In this document: one piece after another, positions 33,691 through 49,000 of the stretch
Numbering within the stretch: the first letter of the stretch is position 1
Layout of the letters: the number at the start of each line of letters is the position of its first letter
Source: Volvox africanus
Lineage: Eukaryota > Chlorophyta > Chlorophyceae > Chlamydomonadales > Volvocaceae
Direction of reading: 5' to 3'
NCBI GenBank assembly: GCA_030268105.1
Contig: BSDZ01000003.1
Location: forward strand, 62,001 to 126,000
Length of the DNA: 64,000 nucleotides
The notes under the pieces: generated by a model
Seen by the model: the letters and a program-made list of their open reading frames with translations, nothing else
Told to the model about the DNA's origin: nothing
Database searches by the model: none
Translations under genes and position numbers: made by a program

Positions 33691-36600
33691 TTGCTATGCG
33701 CCCAGGCCTGCCTGGACCTTATTGCATCATTTATTGGTATATGTGCATTGCACACTCTCAACAACCTGCCAGCGGGAATCTAACCGGTTACACTCGGCCA
33801 TGCCAAAACAATTTAAAATTTGCAATTCGCCCAGGCCTGCCTGGCCCTTAATGCATCATTCATCGGTACATGATCATTGCGCACTCTCAACAACCTGCCA
33901 TGATCATCAGCCAGCGGGAATCTAACCAGCGACTCTCGGACAGCCCAAACCTGTTAAACCTTTTAATATTTGCAATGCGCCCAGGCCTGCCTGGCCCTTA
34001 TTGCATCATTAATTGATATATATGCATTGCGCAGTTTTAACAACCTGCCAGAGGGAATCTAACCGGCGACTCTCGGCCAGCCCAAACCTGTTTATATTTG
34101 CAATGCTTTCAGGCCTGCCTGGCCCTTCTTCCAAAATTTATTTTTATATGTGCATAGCTCACTCTCAACAACCTGCCCTGATCATCAGCCAGCGGGAATC
34201 TAACCGGCAACTCTAGGCCAGCCCAAAACCTATTGAAATTTGCTATGCGCCCAGGCCTGCCTGGACCTTATTGCATCATTCATTGGTATATGTGCATTGC
34301 GCACTCTCAACAACCTGCCAGCGGGAATCTAACCGGTTACGCTCGGCCATGCCAAAACAATTTAAAATTGGCAATTCGCCCAGGCCTGCCTGGCCCTTAT
34401 TGCATCATTCATCGGTACATGATCATTGCGCACTCTCAACAACCTGCCCTGATCATCAGCCAGCGGGAATCTAAGCAGCGACTCTCAGCCAGCCCAAAAC
34501 CTATTGAAATTTGCAATGCGCCCAGGCATGCCTAGCCCTTATTGCATCATTCATTGGTATATGTGCATTGCGCAGTTTTAACAACCTGCCAGAGGGAATC
34601 TAACCGGCGACTCTCGGCCAGCCCAAACCTGTTAATATTTGCAATGCGCCCAGGCCTGCCTGGCCCTTATCGCATCATTTATTCTTATATGTGCATCGCG
34701 CACTCTCAACAACCTGCCAGCGGGCATCTAACCAGCGACTCTCGGCCAGCCCAAACCTATTGAAAATTGGAATGCGCCCAGGCCTGCCTGGCCCTTATTG
34801 CATCATTCATTGGTATATGTGCCTTGCTCCATCTCAACAACCTTCCAGCGGAAATCTAACCAGTGACTCTCGGCCAGCCCAAACCTGTTTATATTTGCAA
34901 TGCGCCCAGGCCTGCCTGTCGCTTATTGCATCATTAATTGGTATATGTGCATTGCGCAGTCTAAACAACCTGCCAGAGGGAATCTAAACGGTTACTCTCG
35001 GCCAGCCCAAACCTGTTAATATTTGCAATGCGCCCAGGCCTGCCTGGCCCTTATTGCATCATTCATTGGTATATGTGCCTTGCTCCATCTCAACAACCTT
35101 CCAGCGGAAATCTAACCTGTGACTCTCGGCCAGCCCAAACCTGTTATTATTTGCAATTCTTTCAAGGCTGCCCAGCCCTTATTGCATCATTTATTCTTAT
35201 ATGTGCATGGCTCACTCTCAACAACCTGCCAGCGGGGAATCTAACCAGCGACTCTCGGCCAGCCCAAACCTATTGAAAGTTGCAATGCGCCCAGGCCTGC
35301 CTGGCCCTTATTGCATCATTCATTGGTATATGTGCATTGCGCACTCTCAACAACCTTCCCTGATCATCAGCCAGCGGGAATCTTACCGGCAACTCTAGGC
35401 CAGCCCAAAACCTATTGAAATTTGCTATGCGCCCAGGCCTGCCTGGACCTTATTGCATCATTCATTGGTATATGTGTATTGCACACTCTCAACAACCTGC
35501 CAGCGGGAATCTAACCGGTTACACTCGGCCATGCCAAAACAATTTAAAATTTGCAATGCGCCCAGGCCTGCCTGGCCCTTATTGCATCATTCATCGGTAC
35601 ATGATCATTGCGCACTCTCAACAACCTGCCCTGATCATCAGCCAGAGGGAATCTAACCGGCGACTCTCGGCCAGCCCAAACCTGTTTATATTTGCAATGC
35701 TTTCAGGCCTGCCTGGCCCTTCTTCCAAAATTTATTTGTATATGTGCATAGCTCACTCTCAACAACCTGCCCTGATCATCAGCCAGCGGGAATCTAAGCA
35801 GCGACTCTCAGCCAGCCCAAAACCTATTGAAATTTGCAATGCGCCCAGGCCTGCCTGGCGCTTATTGCATCATTCATTGGTATATGTGAATTGCGCACTC
35901 TCAACAACCTGCCAGCGGGAATCTAACCGGTGACTCTTGGCCAGCCCAAACCTGTTATTATTTGCAATGCGCCCATGCCTGCCTGGACCTAATTGCATCA
36001 TTTATTCTTATATGAAAATGGCTCACTCTCCAGAACCTGCCCTGATCATCAGCCAGCGGGAATCTAACCGGCAACACTTGGCCAGCCCAAAACCTATTGA
36101 AATTTGCTATGTGCCCAGGCCTGCCTGGACCTTATTGCATCATTCATATGTATATGTGAATTGCGCACTCTCAACAACCTGCCAGCGGGAAAATAACCGG
36201 TTACGCTCCGCCATGCCAAAACAAATTAAAATTTGCAATGCGCCCAGGCCTGCCTGGCCCTTATTGCATCATTCATTGGTATATGTGCATTGCGCACTCT
36301 AAACAACCTGCCAGCAGGAATCTAACCGGTTACGCTCGGCCAGCCCAAAACCATTTAAAATTTGCAATGCGCCCAGGCCTGCCTGGCGCTTATTGCATCA
36401 TTCATTGGTATATGTGAATTGCGCACTCTCAACAACCTTCCCTGGTCATCAGCCAGCGGGCATCTAACCGGCGACTCTCGGCCAGCCCAAAACCTATTGA
36501 AATTTGCAATGCGCCCAGGCCTGCCTGGCCCATCTTGCATCATTTATTGGTAAATGTGAATTCCGCACTCTCAACAACCTTCCCTGGTCATCAGCCAGCG

Positions 36601-37029
36601 GGAATTTAACGGGCTACTCTCGGCCAGCCCAAAACCTATTGAAATTTGCAATGCGCCCAGGCATGCCTGGCCCTTATTGCATCATTTATTCTTATATGTG
36701 CATCGCGCACTCTCAACAACCTGCCAGCGGGCATCTAACCAGCAACTCTCGGCCAGCCCAAACCTATTGAAAATTGCAATGCGCCCAGGCCTGCCTGGCC
36801 CTTATTGCATCATTCATTGGTATATGTGCCTTGCGCAGTCTCAACAACCTTCCAGCGGAAATCTAACCAGTGACTCTCCGCCAGCCCAAACCTGTTATTA
36901 TTTGCAATTCTTTCAAGGCTGCCCGGCCCTTATTGCATCATTTATTCATATATGTGCATGGCTCACTCTCAACAACCTTCCCTGACCATCAGCGAGCGGG
37001 CATCTAACCAGCGACTCTCGGCCAGCCCA

Positions 37030-38600
37030 AACCTATTGAAAGTTGCAATGCGCCCAGGCCTGCCTGGCCCTTCTTGCATCATTAATTGGTATATGTGCAT
37101 TGCGCAGTCTAAACAACCTGCCAGAGGGAATCTAAACGGTTACTCTCGGCCAGCCCAAACCTGTTAATATTTGCAATGCGCCCAGGCCTGCCTGGCCCTT
37201 ATCGCATCATTTATTCTTATATGTGCATGGCTCACTCTCAACAACCTGCCAGCGGAAATCTAACCAGTGACTCTCGGCCAGCCCAAACCTGTTATTATTT
37301 GCAATTCTTTCAAGGCTGCCCAGCCCTTATTGCATCATTTATTCTTATATGTGCATGGCTCACACTGAGGAACCTGCCCTGATCATCAGCCAGCGGGCAT
37401 CTAACCAGGGACTCTCGGCCAGCCCAAACCTATTGAAAGTTGCAATGCGCCCAGGCCTGCCTGGCCCTTATTGCATCATTCATTGGTATATGTGCATTGC
37501 GCACTCTCAACAACCTGCCCTGATCATCAGCCAGCGGGAATCTAACCGGCAACTCTAGGCCAGCCCAAAACCTATTGAAATTTGCTAAGCGCCCAGGCCT
37601 GCCTGGACCTAATTGCATCATTCATTGGTATATGTGCATTGCGCAGTCTCAACAACCTGCCAGAGGGACTCTAAACGGTTACTCTCGGCCAGCCCAAACC
37701 TGTTAATATTTGCAATGCGCCCAGGCCTGCCTGGCCCTTATCGCATCATTTATTCTTATATGTGCATGGCTCACTCTCAACAACCTGCCAGCGGAAATCT
37801 AACCAGTGACTCTCGGCCAGCCCAAACCTATTGAAAATTGCAATGCGCCCAGGCCTGCCTGGCCCTTCTTGCATCATTAATTGGTATATGTGCATTGCGC
37901 AGTCTAAACAACCTGCCAGAGGGAATCTAAACGGTTACTCTCGGCCAGCCCAAACCTGTTAATATTTGCAATGCGCCCAGGCCTGCCTGGCCCTTATTGC
38001 ATCATTTATTCTTATATGTGCATGGCTCACCCTCAACAACCTGCCAGCGGAAATCTAACCAGTGACTCTCGGCCAGCCCAAACCTGTTATTATTTGCAAT
38101 TCTTTCAAGGCTGCCCAGCCCTTATTGCATCATTTATTCTTATATGTGCATGGCTCACTCTGAGGAACCTCCCCTGATCATCAGCCAGCGGGCATCTAAC
38201 CAGGGACTCTCGGCCAGCCCAAACCTATTGAAAGTTGCAATGCGCCCAGGCCTGCCTGGCCCTTATTGCATCATTCATTGGTATATGTGCATTGCGCACT
38301 CTCAACAACCTGCCCTGATCATCAGCCAGCGGGAATCTAACCGGCAACTCTAGGCCAGCCCAAAACCTATTGAAATTTGCTAAGCGCCCAGGCCTGCCTG
38401 GACCTAATTGCATCATTCATTGGTATATGTGCATTGCGCAGTCTCAACAACCTGCCAGAGGGAATCTAAACGGTTACTCTCGGCCAGCCCAAACCTGTTA
38501 ATATTTGCAATGCGCCCAGGCCTGCCTGGCCCTTATCGCATCATTTATTCTTATATGTGCATGGCTCACTCTCAACAACCTTCCAGCGGAAATCTAACCA
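37030..38600 (+). repeat. Higher-order repeat, two tandem copies of 795 bp
   Basis: The CTTCTTGCATCATTAATTGG monomer at 37071 recurs at 37866, and the TTTGCTAAGCGCCC variant at 37580 recurs at 38375. The rare CCAGGGACTCTC variant recurs at the same offset. Confidence 0.8.
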
Positions 38601-41600
38601 GTGACTCTCGGCCAGCCCAAACCTGTTATTATTTGCAATTCTTTCAAGGCTGCCCGGCCCTTATTGCATCATTTATTCATATATGTGCATGGCTCACTCT
38701 CAACAACCTTCCCTGATCATCAGCGAGCGGGCATCTAACCAGCGACTCTCGGCCAGCCCAAACCTGTTTATATTTGCAATGCGCCCAGGCCTGCCTGGCG
38801 CTTATTGCATCATTAATTGGTATATGTGCATTGCGCAGTCTAAACAACCTGCCAGAGGGAATCTAAACGGTTACTCTCGGCCAGCCCAAACCTGTTAATA
38901 TTTGCAATGCGCCCAGGCCTGCCTGGCCCTTATTGCATCATTCATTGGTATATGTTCCTTGCTCCGTCTCAACAACCTTCCAGCGGAAATCTAACCAGTG
39001 ACTCTCGGCCAGCCCAAACCTGTTATTATTTGCAATTCTTTCAAGGCTGCCCAGCCCTTATTGCATCATTTATTCTTATATGTGCATGGCTCACTCTAAG
39101 GAACCTGCCCTGATCATCAGCCAGCGGGCATCTAACCAGCGACTCTCGGCCAGCCCAAACCTATTGAAAGTTGCAATGCGCCCAGGCCTGCCTGGCCCTT
39201 ATTGCATCATTCATTGTTATATGTGCATTGCGCACTCTCAACAACCTGCCAGAGGGAATCTAAACGGCGACTCTCGGCCAGCCCAAACCTGTTTATATTT
39301 GCAATGCGCCCAGGCCTGCCTGGCCCTTATCGCATCATTTATTCTTATATGTGCATGGCTCACTCTCAACAACCTGCCAGCGGGGAATCTAACCAGCGAC
39401 TCTCGGCCAGCCCAAACCTATTGAAAGTTGCAATGCGCCCAGGCCTGCCTGGCCCTTATTGCATCATTCATTGGTATATGTGCATTGCGCACTCTCAACA
39501 ACCTGCCCTGATCATCAGCCAGCGGGAATCTAACCGGCAACTCTAGGCCAGCCCAAAACCTATTGAAATTTGCTATGCGCCCAGGCCTGCCTGGACCTTA
39601 TTGCATCATTCATTAGTATATGTGCATTGCACACTCTCAACAACCTGCCAGCGGGAATCTAACCGGTTACACTCGGCCATGCCAAAACAATTTAAAATTT
39701 GCAATTCGCCCAGGCCTGCCTGGCCCTTATTGCATCATTCATCGGTACATGATCATTGCGCACTCTCAACAACCTGCCCTGATCATCAGCCAGCGGGAAT
39801 CTAACCAGCGACTCTCGGACAGCCCAAACCTGTTAAACCTCTTAATATTTGCAATGCGCCCAGGCCTGCCTGGCCCTTATTGCATCATTAATTGATATAT
39901 ATGCATTGCGCAGTTTTAACAACCTGCCAGAGGGAATCTAACCGGCGACTCTCGGCCAGCCCAAACCTGTTATTATTTGCAATGCGCCCATGCCTGCCTG
40001 GCCCTTCTTCCAAAATTTATTTTTATATGTGCATAGCTCACTCTCAACAACCTGCCCTGATCATCAGCCAGCGGGAATCTAAGCAGCGACTCTCAGCCAG
40101 CCCAAAACCTATTGAAATTTGCAATGCGCCCAGGCCTGCCTGGCGCTTATTGCATCATTCATTGGTATATGTGAATTGCGCACTCTCAACAACCTGCCAG
40201 CGGGAATCTAACCGGTGACTCTTGGCCAGCCCAAACCTGTTATTATTTGCAATGCGCCCATGCCTGCCTGGACCTAATTGCATCATTTATTCTTATATGT
40301 AAATGGCTCACTCTCCAGAACCTGCCCTGATCATCAGCCAGCGGGAATCTAACCGGCAACACTTGGCCAGCCCAAAACCTATTGAAATTTGCTATGCGCC
40401 CAGGCCTGCCTGGACCTTATTGCATCATTCATTGGTATATGTGAATTGCGCACTCTCAACAACCTGCCAGCGGGAAAATAACCGGTTACGCTCGGCCATG
40501 CCAAAACAAATTAAAATTTGCAATGCGCCCAGGCCTGCCTGGCCCTTATTGCATCATTCATTGGTATATGTGAATTGCTCACTCTCAACAACCTTCCCTG
40601 GTCATCAGCCAGCGGGCATCTAACCGGCGACTCTCGGCCAGCCCAAAACCTATTGAAATTTGCAATGCGCCCAGGCCTGCCTGGCCCATCTTGCATCATT
40701 TATTGGTAAATGTGAATTCCGCACTCTCAACAACCTTCCCTGGTCATCAGCCAGCGGGAATTTAACGGGCTACTCTCGGCCAGCCCAAAACCTATTGAAA
40801 TTTGCAATGCGCCCAGGCATGCCTGGCCCTTATTGCATCATTTATTCTTATATGTGCATCGCGCACTCTCAACAACCTGCCAGCGGGCATCTAACCAGCG
40901 ACTCTCGGCCAGCCCAAACCTATTGAAAGTTGCAATGCGCCCAGGCCTGCCTGGCCCTTATTGCATCATTCATTGGTATATGTGCATTGCGCACTCTCAA
41001 CAACCTGCCCTGATCATCAGCCAGCGGGAATCTAACCGGCAACTCTAGGCCAGCCCAAAACCTATTGAAATTTGCTATGCGCCCAGGCCTGCCTGGACCT
41101 TATTGCATCATTCATTGGTATATGTGCATTGCACACTCTCAACAACCTGCCAGCGGGAATCTAACCGGTTACACTCGGCCATGCCAAAACAATTTAAAAT
41201 TTGCAATTCGCCCAGGCCTGCCTGGCCCTTATTGCATCATTCATCGGTACATGATCATTGCGCACTCTCAACAACCTGCCCTGATCATCAGCCAGCGGGA
41301 ATTTAACGGGCTACTCTCGGCCAGCCCAAACCTATTGAAAATTGCATTGCGCCCAGGCCTGCCTGGCCCTTATTGCATCATTCATTGGTATATGTGCCTT
41401 GCGCAGTCTCAACAACCTTACAGCGGAAATCTAACCAGTGACTCTCGGACAGCCCAAACCTGTTATTATTTGCAATTCTTTCAAGGCTGCCCAGCCCTTA
41501 TTGCATCATTCATTGTTATATGTGCATGGCTCACTCTGAGGAACCTGCCCTGATCATCAGCCAGCGGGCATCTAACCAGCGACTCTCGGCCAGCCCAAAC

Positions 41601-43549
41601 CTATTGAAAGTTGCAATGCGCCCAGGCCTGCCTGGCCCTTATTGCATCATTCATTGTTATATGTGCATTGCGTAATCTCAACAACCTGCCAGCGGGAAAT
41701 CTAACCAGCGACTCTCGGCCAGCCCAAACCTATTGAAAGTTGCAATGCGCCCAGGCCTGCCTGGCCCTTATTGCATCATTCATTGGTATATGTGCATTGC
41801 GCACTCTCAACAACCTGCCCTGATCATCAGCCAGCGGGAATCTAACCGGCAACTCTAGGCCAGCCCAAAACCTATTGAAATTTGCTAAGCGCCCAGGCCT
41901 GCCTGGACCTTATTGCATCATTCATTGGTATATGTGCATTGCACACTCTCAACAACCTGCCAGCGGGAATCTAACCGGTTACACTCGGCCATGCCAAAAC
42001 AATTTAAAATTTGCAATTCGCCCAGGCCTGCCTGGCCCTTATTGCATCATTCATCGGTACATGATCATTGCGCACTCTCAACAACCTGCCCTGATCATCA
42101 GCCAGCGGGAATCTAACCAGTGACTCTCGGACAGCCCAAACCTGTTATTATTTGCAATGATTTCAAGGCTGCCCAGCCCTTATTGCATCATTTATTCTTA
42201 TATGTGCATGGCTCACTCTAAGGAACCTGCCCTGATCATCAGCCAGCGGGCATCTAACCAGCGACTCTCGGCCAGCCCAAACCTATTGAAAGTTGCAATG
42301 CGCCCAGGCCTGCCTGGCCCTTATTGCATCATTAATTGATATATATGCATTGCGCAGTTTTAACAACCTGCCAGAGGGAATCTAACCGGCGACTCTCGGC
42401 CAGCCAAAACCTGTTTATATTTGCAATGCTTTCAGGCCTGCCTGGCCCTTCTTCCAAAATTTATTTTTATATGTGCATAGCTCACTCTCAACAACCTTCC
42501 CTGATCATCAGCCAGCGGGAATCTAAGCAGCGACTTTCAGCCAGCCCAAAACCTATTAAAATTTGCAATGCGCCCAGGCCTGCCTGGCGCTTATTGCATC
42601 ATTCATTGGTATATGTGAATTGCGCACTCTCAGCAACCTTCCCTGGTCATCAGCCAGCGGGCATCTAACAGGCAACTCTCGGCCAGCCCAAAACCTATTG
42701 AAATTTGCAATGCGCCCAGGCCTGCCTGGCCATTATTGCATCATTCATTGGTATATGTGAATTGCGCACTCTCAACAACCTGCCAGCGGGAAAATAACCG
42801 GTTACGCTCGGCCATGCCAAAACAATTTAAAATTTGCAATTCGCCCAGGCCTGCCTGGCCCTTATTGCATCATTCATTGGTATATGTGCATTGCGCACTC
42901 TCAACAACCTGCCCTGATCATCAGCCAGCGGGAATCTAACCGGCAACTCTAGGCCAGCCCAAAACCTATTGAAATTTGCTATGCGCCCAGGCCTGCCTGG
43001 ACCTAATTGCATCATTCATTGGTATATGTGCATTGCACACTCTCAACAACCTGCCAGCGGGAATCTAACCGGTTACGCTCGGCCATGCCAAAACAATTTA
43101 ATATTTGCAATTCGCCCAGGCCTGCCTGGCCCTTATTGCATCATTCATCGGTACATGATCATTGCGCACTCTCAACAGCCTGCCCTGATCATCAGCCAGC
43201 GGGAATCTAACCAGTGACTCTCGGACAGCCCAAACCTGTTAAACCTCTTAATATTTGCAATGCGCCCAGGCCTGCCTGGCCCTTATTGCATCATTAATTG
43301 ATATATATGCATTGCGCAGTTTTAACAACCTGCCAGAGGGAATCTAACCGGCGACTCTCGGCCAGCCCAAACCTGTTTATATTTGCAATGCTTTCAGGCC
43401 TGCCTGGCCCTTCTTCCAAAATTTATTTTTATATGTGCATAGCTCACTCTCAACAACCTGCCCTGATCATCAGCCAGCGGGAATCTAAGCAGCGACTCTC
43501 AGCCAGCCCAAAACCTATTGAAATTTGCAATGCGCCCAGGCCTGCCTGG

Positions 43550-45800
43550 CGCTTATTGCATCATTCATTGGTATATGTGAATTGCGCACTCTCAACAACC
43601 TGCCAGCGGGAATCTAACCGGTGACTCTTGGCCAGCCCAAACCTGTTATTATTTGCAATGCGCCCATGCCTGCCTGGACCTAATTGCATCATTTATTCTT
43701 ATATGTAAATGGCTCACTCTCCAGAACCTGCCCTGATCATCAGCCAGCGGGAATCTAACCGGCAACACTTGGCCAGCCCAAAACCTATTGAAATTTGCTA
43801 TGCGCCCAGGCCTGCCTGGACCTTATTGCATCATTCATTGGTATATGTGAATTGCGCATCCTCAACAACCTGCCAGCGGGAATCTAACCGGTTACGCTCG
43901 GCCATGCCAAAACAAATTAAAATTTGCAATGCGCCCAGGCCTGCCTGGCCCTTATTGCATCATTCATTGGTATATGTGAATTGCGCACTCTCAACAACCT
44001 GCCAGCAGGAATCTAACCGGTTACGCTCGGCCGGCCCAAAACCATTTAAAATTTGCAATGCGCCCAGGCCTGCCTGGCGCTTATTGCATCATTCATTGGT
44101 ATATGTGAATTGCGCACTCTCAACAACCTTCCCTGGTCATCAGCCAGCGGGCATCTAACCGGCGACTCTCGGCCAGCCCAAAACCTATTGAAAGTTGCAA
44201 TGCGCCCAGGCCTGCCTTGCCCTTATTGCATCATTTCTTGGTAAATGTGAATTCCGCACTCTCAACAACCTTCCCTGGTCATCAGCCAGCGGGAATTTAA
44301 CGGGCTACTCTCGGCCAGCCCAAAACCTATTTAAATTTGCAATGCGCCCAGGCATGCCTGGCCCTTATTGCATCATTTATTCTTATATGTGCATGGCGCA
44401 CTCTCAACAACCTGCCAGCGGGCATCTAACCAGCGACTCTCGGCCAGCCCAAACCTGTTATTATTTGCAATTCTTTCAAGGCTGCCCAGCCCTTATTGCA
44501 TCATTTATTCTTATATGTGCATGGCTCACTCTGAGGAACCTGCCCTGATCATCAGCCAGCGGGCATCTAACCAGCGACTCTCGGCCAGCCCAAACCTATT
44601 GAAAGTTGCAATGCGCCCAGGCCTGCCTGGCCCTTATTGCATCATTAATTGGTATATGTGCATTGCGCAGTCTCAACAACCTGCCAGCGGGAAATCTAAC
44701 CAGCGACTCTCGGCCAGCCCAAACCTATTGAAAGTTGCAATGCGCCCAGGCCTGCCTGGCCCTTATTGCATCATTCATTGGTATATGTGCATTGCGCATT
44801 CTCAACAACCTGCCCTGATCATCAGCCAGCGGGAATCTAACCGGCAACTCTCGGCCAGCCCAAAACCTATTGAAATTTGCAATGCTCCCAGGCCTGCCTG
44901 GCCCTTATTGCATCATTCATTGGTATATGTGAATTGCGCATCCTCAACAACCTGCCAGCGGGAATCTAACCGGTGACTCTTGGCCAGCCCAAACCTGTTA
45001 TTATTTGCAATGCGCCCATGCCTGCCTGGACCTAATTGCATCATTTATTCTTATATGTAAATGGCTCACTCTCCAGAACCTGCCCTGATCATCAGCCAGC
45101 GGGAATCTAACCGGCAACACTTGGCCAGCCCAAAACCTATTGAAATTTGCTATGAGCCCAGGCCTGCCTGGACCTTATTGCATCATTCATTGGTATATGT
45201 GAATTGCGCATCCTCAACAACCTGCCAGCGGGAATCTAACCGGTTACGCTCGGCCATGCCAAAACAAATTAAAATTTGCAATGCGCCCAGGCCTGCCTGG
45301 CCCTTATTGCATGATTCATTGGTATATGTGAATTGCGCACTCTCAACAACCTGCCAGCAGGAATCTAACCGGTTACGCTCGGCCGGCCCAAAACCATTTA
45401 AAATTTGCAATGCGCCCAGGCCTGCCTGGCGCTTATTGCATCATTCATTGGTATATGTGAATTGCGCACTCTCAACAACCTTCCCTGGTCATCAGCCAGC
45501 GGGCATCTAACCGGCGACTCTCGGCCAGCCCAAAACCTATTGAAATTTGCAATGCGCCCAGGCCTGCCTTGCCCTTATTGCATCATTTCTTGGTAAATGT
45601 GAATTCCGCACTCTCAATTACCTTCCCTGGTCATCAGCCAGCGGGAATTTAACGGGCTACTCTCGGCCAGCCCAAAACCTATTTAAATTTGCAATGCGCC
45701 CAGGCATGCCTGGCCCTTATTGCATCATTTATTCTTATATGTGCATGGCGCACTCTCAACAACCTGCCAGCGGGCATCTAACCAGCGACTCTCGGCCAGC
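43550..45800 (+). repeat. Duplicated satellite block, offset 1352 bp
   Basis: About 43550-44440 is repeated at about 44900-45790. Shared rare variants include TTATATGTAAATGGCTCAC (43700 and 45052), GGCCGGCCCAAAACCATTTA (44029 and 45381) and CATTTCTTGGTAAATGTG (44231 and 45583). A related block with part of these variants lies at 40240-40930 and, at offset 4156, at 36360-36770. Confidence 0.8.
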
Positions 45801-46090
45801 CGAAACCTATTGAAAATTGCAATGCGCCCAGGCCTGCCTGACCCTTATTGCATCATTCATTGGTATATGTGCCTTGCGCAGTCTCAACAACCTTCCAGCG
45901 GAAATCTAACCAGTGACTCTCGGCCAGCCCAAACCTGTTATTATTTGCAATTCTTTCAAGGCTGCCCGGCCCTTATTGCATCATTTATTCATATATGTGC
46001 ATGGCTCACTCTCAACAACCTTCCCTGATCATCAGCCAGCGGGAATCTCACCAGCGACACTCGGCCAGCCAAAACCTATTGAAAGTTGCA

Positions 46091-49000
46091 ATGCGCCCAG
46101 GCCTGCCTGGCCCTTCTTGCATCATTAATTGGTATATGTGCATTGCGCAGTCTAAACAACCTGCCAGAGGGAATCTAAACGGTTACTCTCGGCCAGCCCA
46201 AACCTGTTAATATTTGCAATGCGCCCAGGCCTGCCTGGCCCTTATCGCATCATTTATTCTTATATGTGCATGGCTCACTCTCAACAACCTGCCAGCGGAA
46301 ATCTAACCAGTGACTCTCGGCCAGCCCAAACCTGTTATTATTTGCAATTCTTTCAAGGCTGCCCAGCCCTTATTGCATCATTTATTCTTATATGTGCATG
46401 GCTCACTCTGAGGAACCTGCCCTGATCATCAGCCAGCGGGCATCTAACCAGCGACTCTCGGCCAGCCCAAACCTATTGAAAGTTGCAATGCGCCCAGGCC
46501 TGCCTGGCCCTTATTGCATCATTCATTGTTATATGTGCATTGCGCAGTCTCAACAACCTGCCAGCGGGAAATCTAACCAGCGACTCTCGGCCAGCCCAAA
46601 CCTATTGAAAGTTGCAATGCGCCCAGGCCTGCCTGGCCCTTATTGCATCATTCATTGGTATATGTGCATTGCGCACTCTCAACAACCTGCCCTGATCATC
46701 AGCCAGCGGGAATCTAACCGGCAACTCTAGGCCAGCCCAAAACCTATTGAAATTTGCTATGCGCCCAGGCCTGCCTGGACCTTATTGCATCATTCATTGG
46801 TATATGTGCATTGCACACTCTCAACAACCTGCCAGCGGGAATCTAACCGGTTACACTCGGCCATGCCAAAACAATTTAAAATTTGCAATTCGCCCAGGCC
46901 TGCCTGGCCCTTATTGCATCATTCATCGGTACATGATCATTGTGCACTCTCAACAACCTGCCCTGATCATCAGCCAGCGGGAATCTAACTAGCGACTCTC
47001 GGACAGCCCAAACCTGTTAAACCTCTTAATATTTGCAATGCGCCCAGGCCTGCCTGGCCCTTATTGCATCATTAATTGATATATATGCATTGCACACTCT
47101 CAACAACCTGCCAGAGGGAATCTAACCGGCGGCTCTCGGCCAGCCCAAACCTGTTTATATTTGCAATGCTTTCAGGCCTGCCTGGCCCTTTTTCCAAAAT
47201 TTATTTTTATATGTGCATAGCTCAATCTCAACAACCTGCCCTGATCATCAGCCAGCGGGAATCTAACCGGCAACTCTAGGCCAGCCCAAAACCTATTGAA
47301 ATTTGCTATGCGCCCAGGCCTGCCTGGACCTTATTGCATCATTCATTGGTATATGTGCATTGCGCACTCTCAACAACCTGCCAGCGGGAATCTAACAGGT
47401 TACGCTCGGCCATGCCAAAACAATTTAAAATTGGCAATTCGCCCAGGCCTGCCTGGCCCTTATTGCATCATTCATCGGTACATGATCATTGCGCACTCTC
47501 AACAACCTGCCCTGATCATCAGCCAGCGGGAATCTAACCAGCGACTCTCGGACAGCCCAAACCTGTTAAACCTTTTAATATTTGCAATGCGCCCAGGCCT
47601 GCCTGGCCCTTATTGCATCATTAATTGATATACATGCATAGCTCACTCTCAACAACCTGCCAGAGGGAATCTAACCGGCGACTCTCGGCCAGCCCAAACC
47701 TGTTTATATTTGCAATGCGCCCAGGCCTGCCTGGCCCTTCTTGCATCATTAATTGGTATATGTGCATTGCGCAGTCTAAACAACCTGCCAGAGGGAATCT
47801 AAACGGTTACTCTCGGCCAGCCCAAACCTGTTAATATTTGCAATGCGCCCAGGCCTGCCTGGCCCTTATCGCATCATTTATTCTTATATGTGCATGGCTC
47901 ACTCTCAACAACCTGCCAGCGGAAATCTAACCAGTGACTCTCGGCCAGCCCAAACCTGTTATTATTTGCAATTCTTTCAAGGCTGCCCAGCCCTTATTGC
48001 ATCATTTATTCTTATATGTGCATGGCTCACTCTGAGGAACCTGCCCTGATCATCAGCCAGCGGGCATCTAACCAGCGACTCTCGGCCAGCCCAAACCTAT
48101 TGAAAGTTGCAATGCGCCCAGGCCTGCCTGGCCCTTATTGCATCATTCATTGTTATATGTGCATTGCGCAGTCTCAACAACCTGCCAGCGGGAAATCTAA
48201 CCAGCGACTCTCGGCCAGCCCAAACCTATTGAAAGTTGCAATGCGCCCAGGCCTGCCTGGCCCTTATTGCATCATTCATTGGTATATGTGCATTGCGCAC
48301 TCTCAACAACCTGCCCTGATCATCAGCCAGCGGGAATCTAACCGGCAACTCTAGGCCAGCCCAAAACCTATTGAAATTTGCTAAGCGCCCAGGCCTGCCT
48401 GGACCTTATTGCATCATTCATTGGTATATGTGCATTGCACACTCTCAACAACCTGCCAGCGGGAATCTAACCGGTTACACTCGGCCATGCCAAAACAATT
48501 TAAAATTTGCAATTCGCCCAGGCCTGCCTGGCCCTTATTGCATCATTCATCGGTACATGATCATTGTGCACTCTCAACAACCTGCCCTGATCATCAGCCA
48601 GCGGGAATCTAACCAGCGACTCTCGGACAGCCCAAACCTGTTAAACCTCTTAATATTTGCAATGCGCCCAGGCCTGCCTGGCCCTTATTGCATCATTAAT
48701 TGATATATATGCATTGCACACTCTCAACAACCTGCCAGAGGGAATCTAACCGGCGGCTCTCGGCCAGCCCAAACCTGTTTATATTTGCAATGCTTTCAGG
48801 CCTGCCTGGCCCTTTTTCCAAAATTTATTTTTATATGTGCATAGCTCAATCTCAACAACCTGCCCTGATCATCAGCCAGCGGGAATCTAACCGGCAACTC
48901 TAGGCCAGCCCAAAACCTATTGAAATTTGCTATGCGCCCAGGCCTGCCTGGACCTTATTGCATCATTCATTGGTATATGTGCATTGCGCACTCTCAACAA

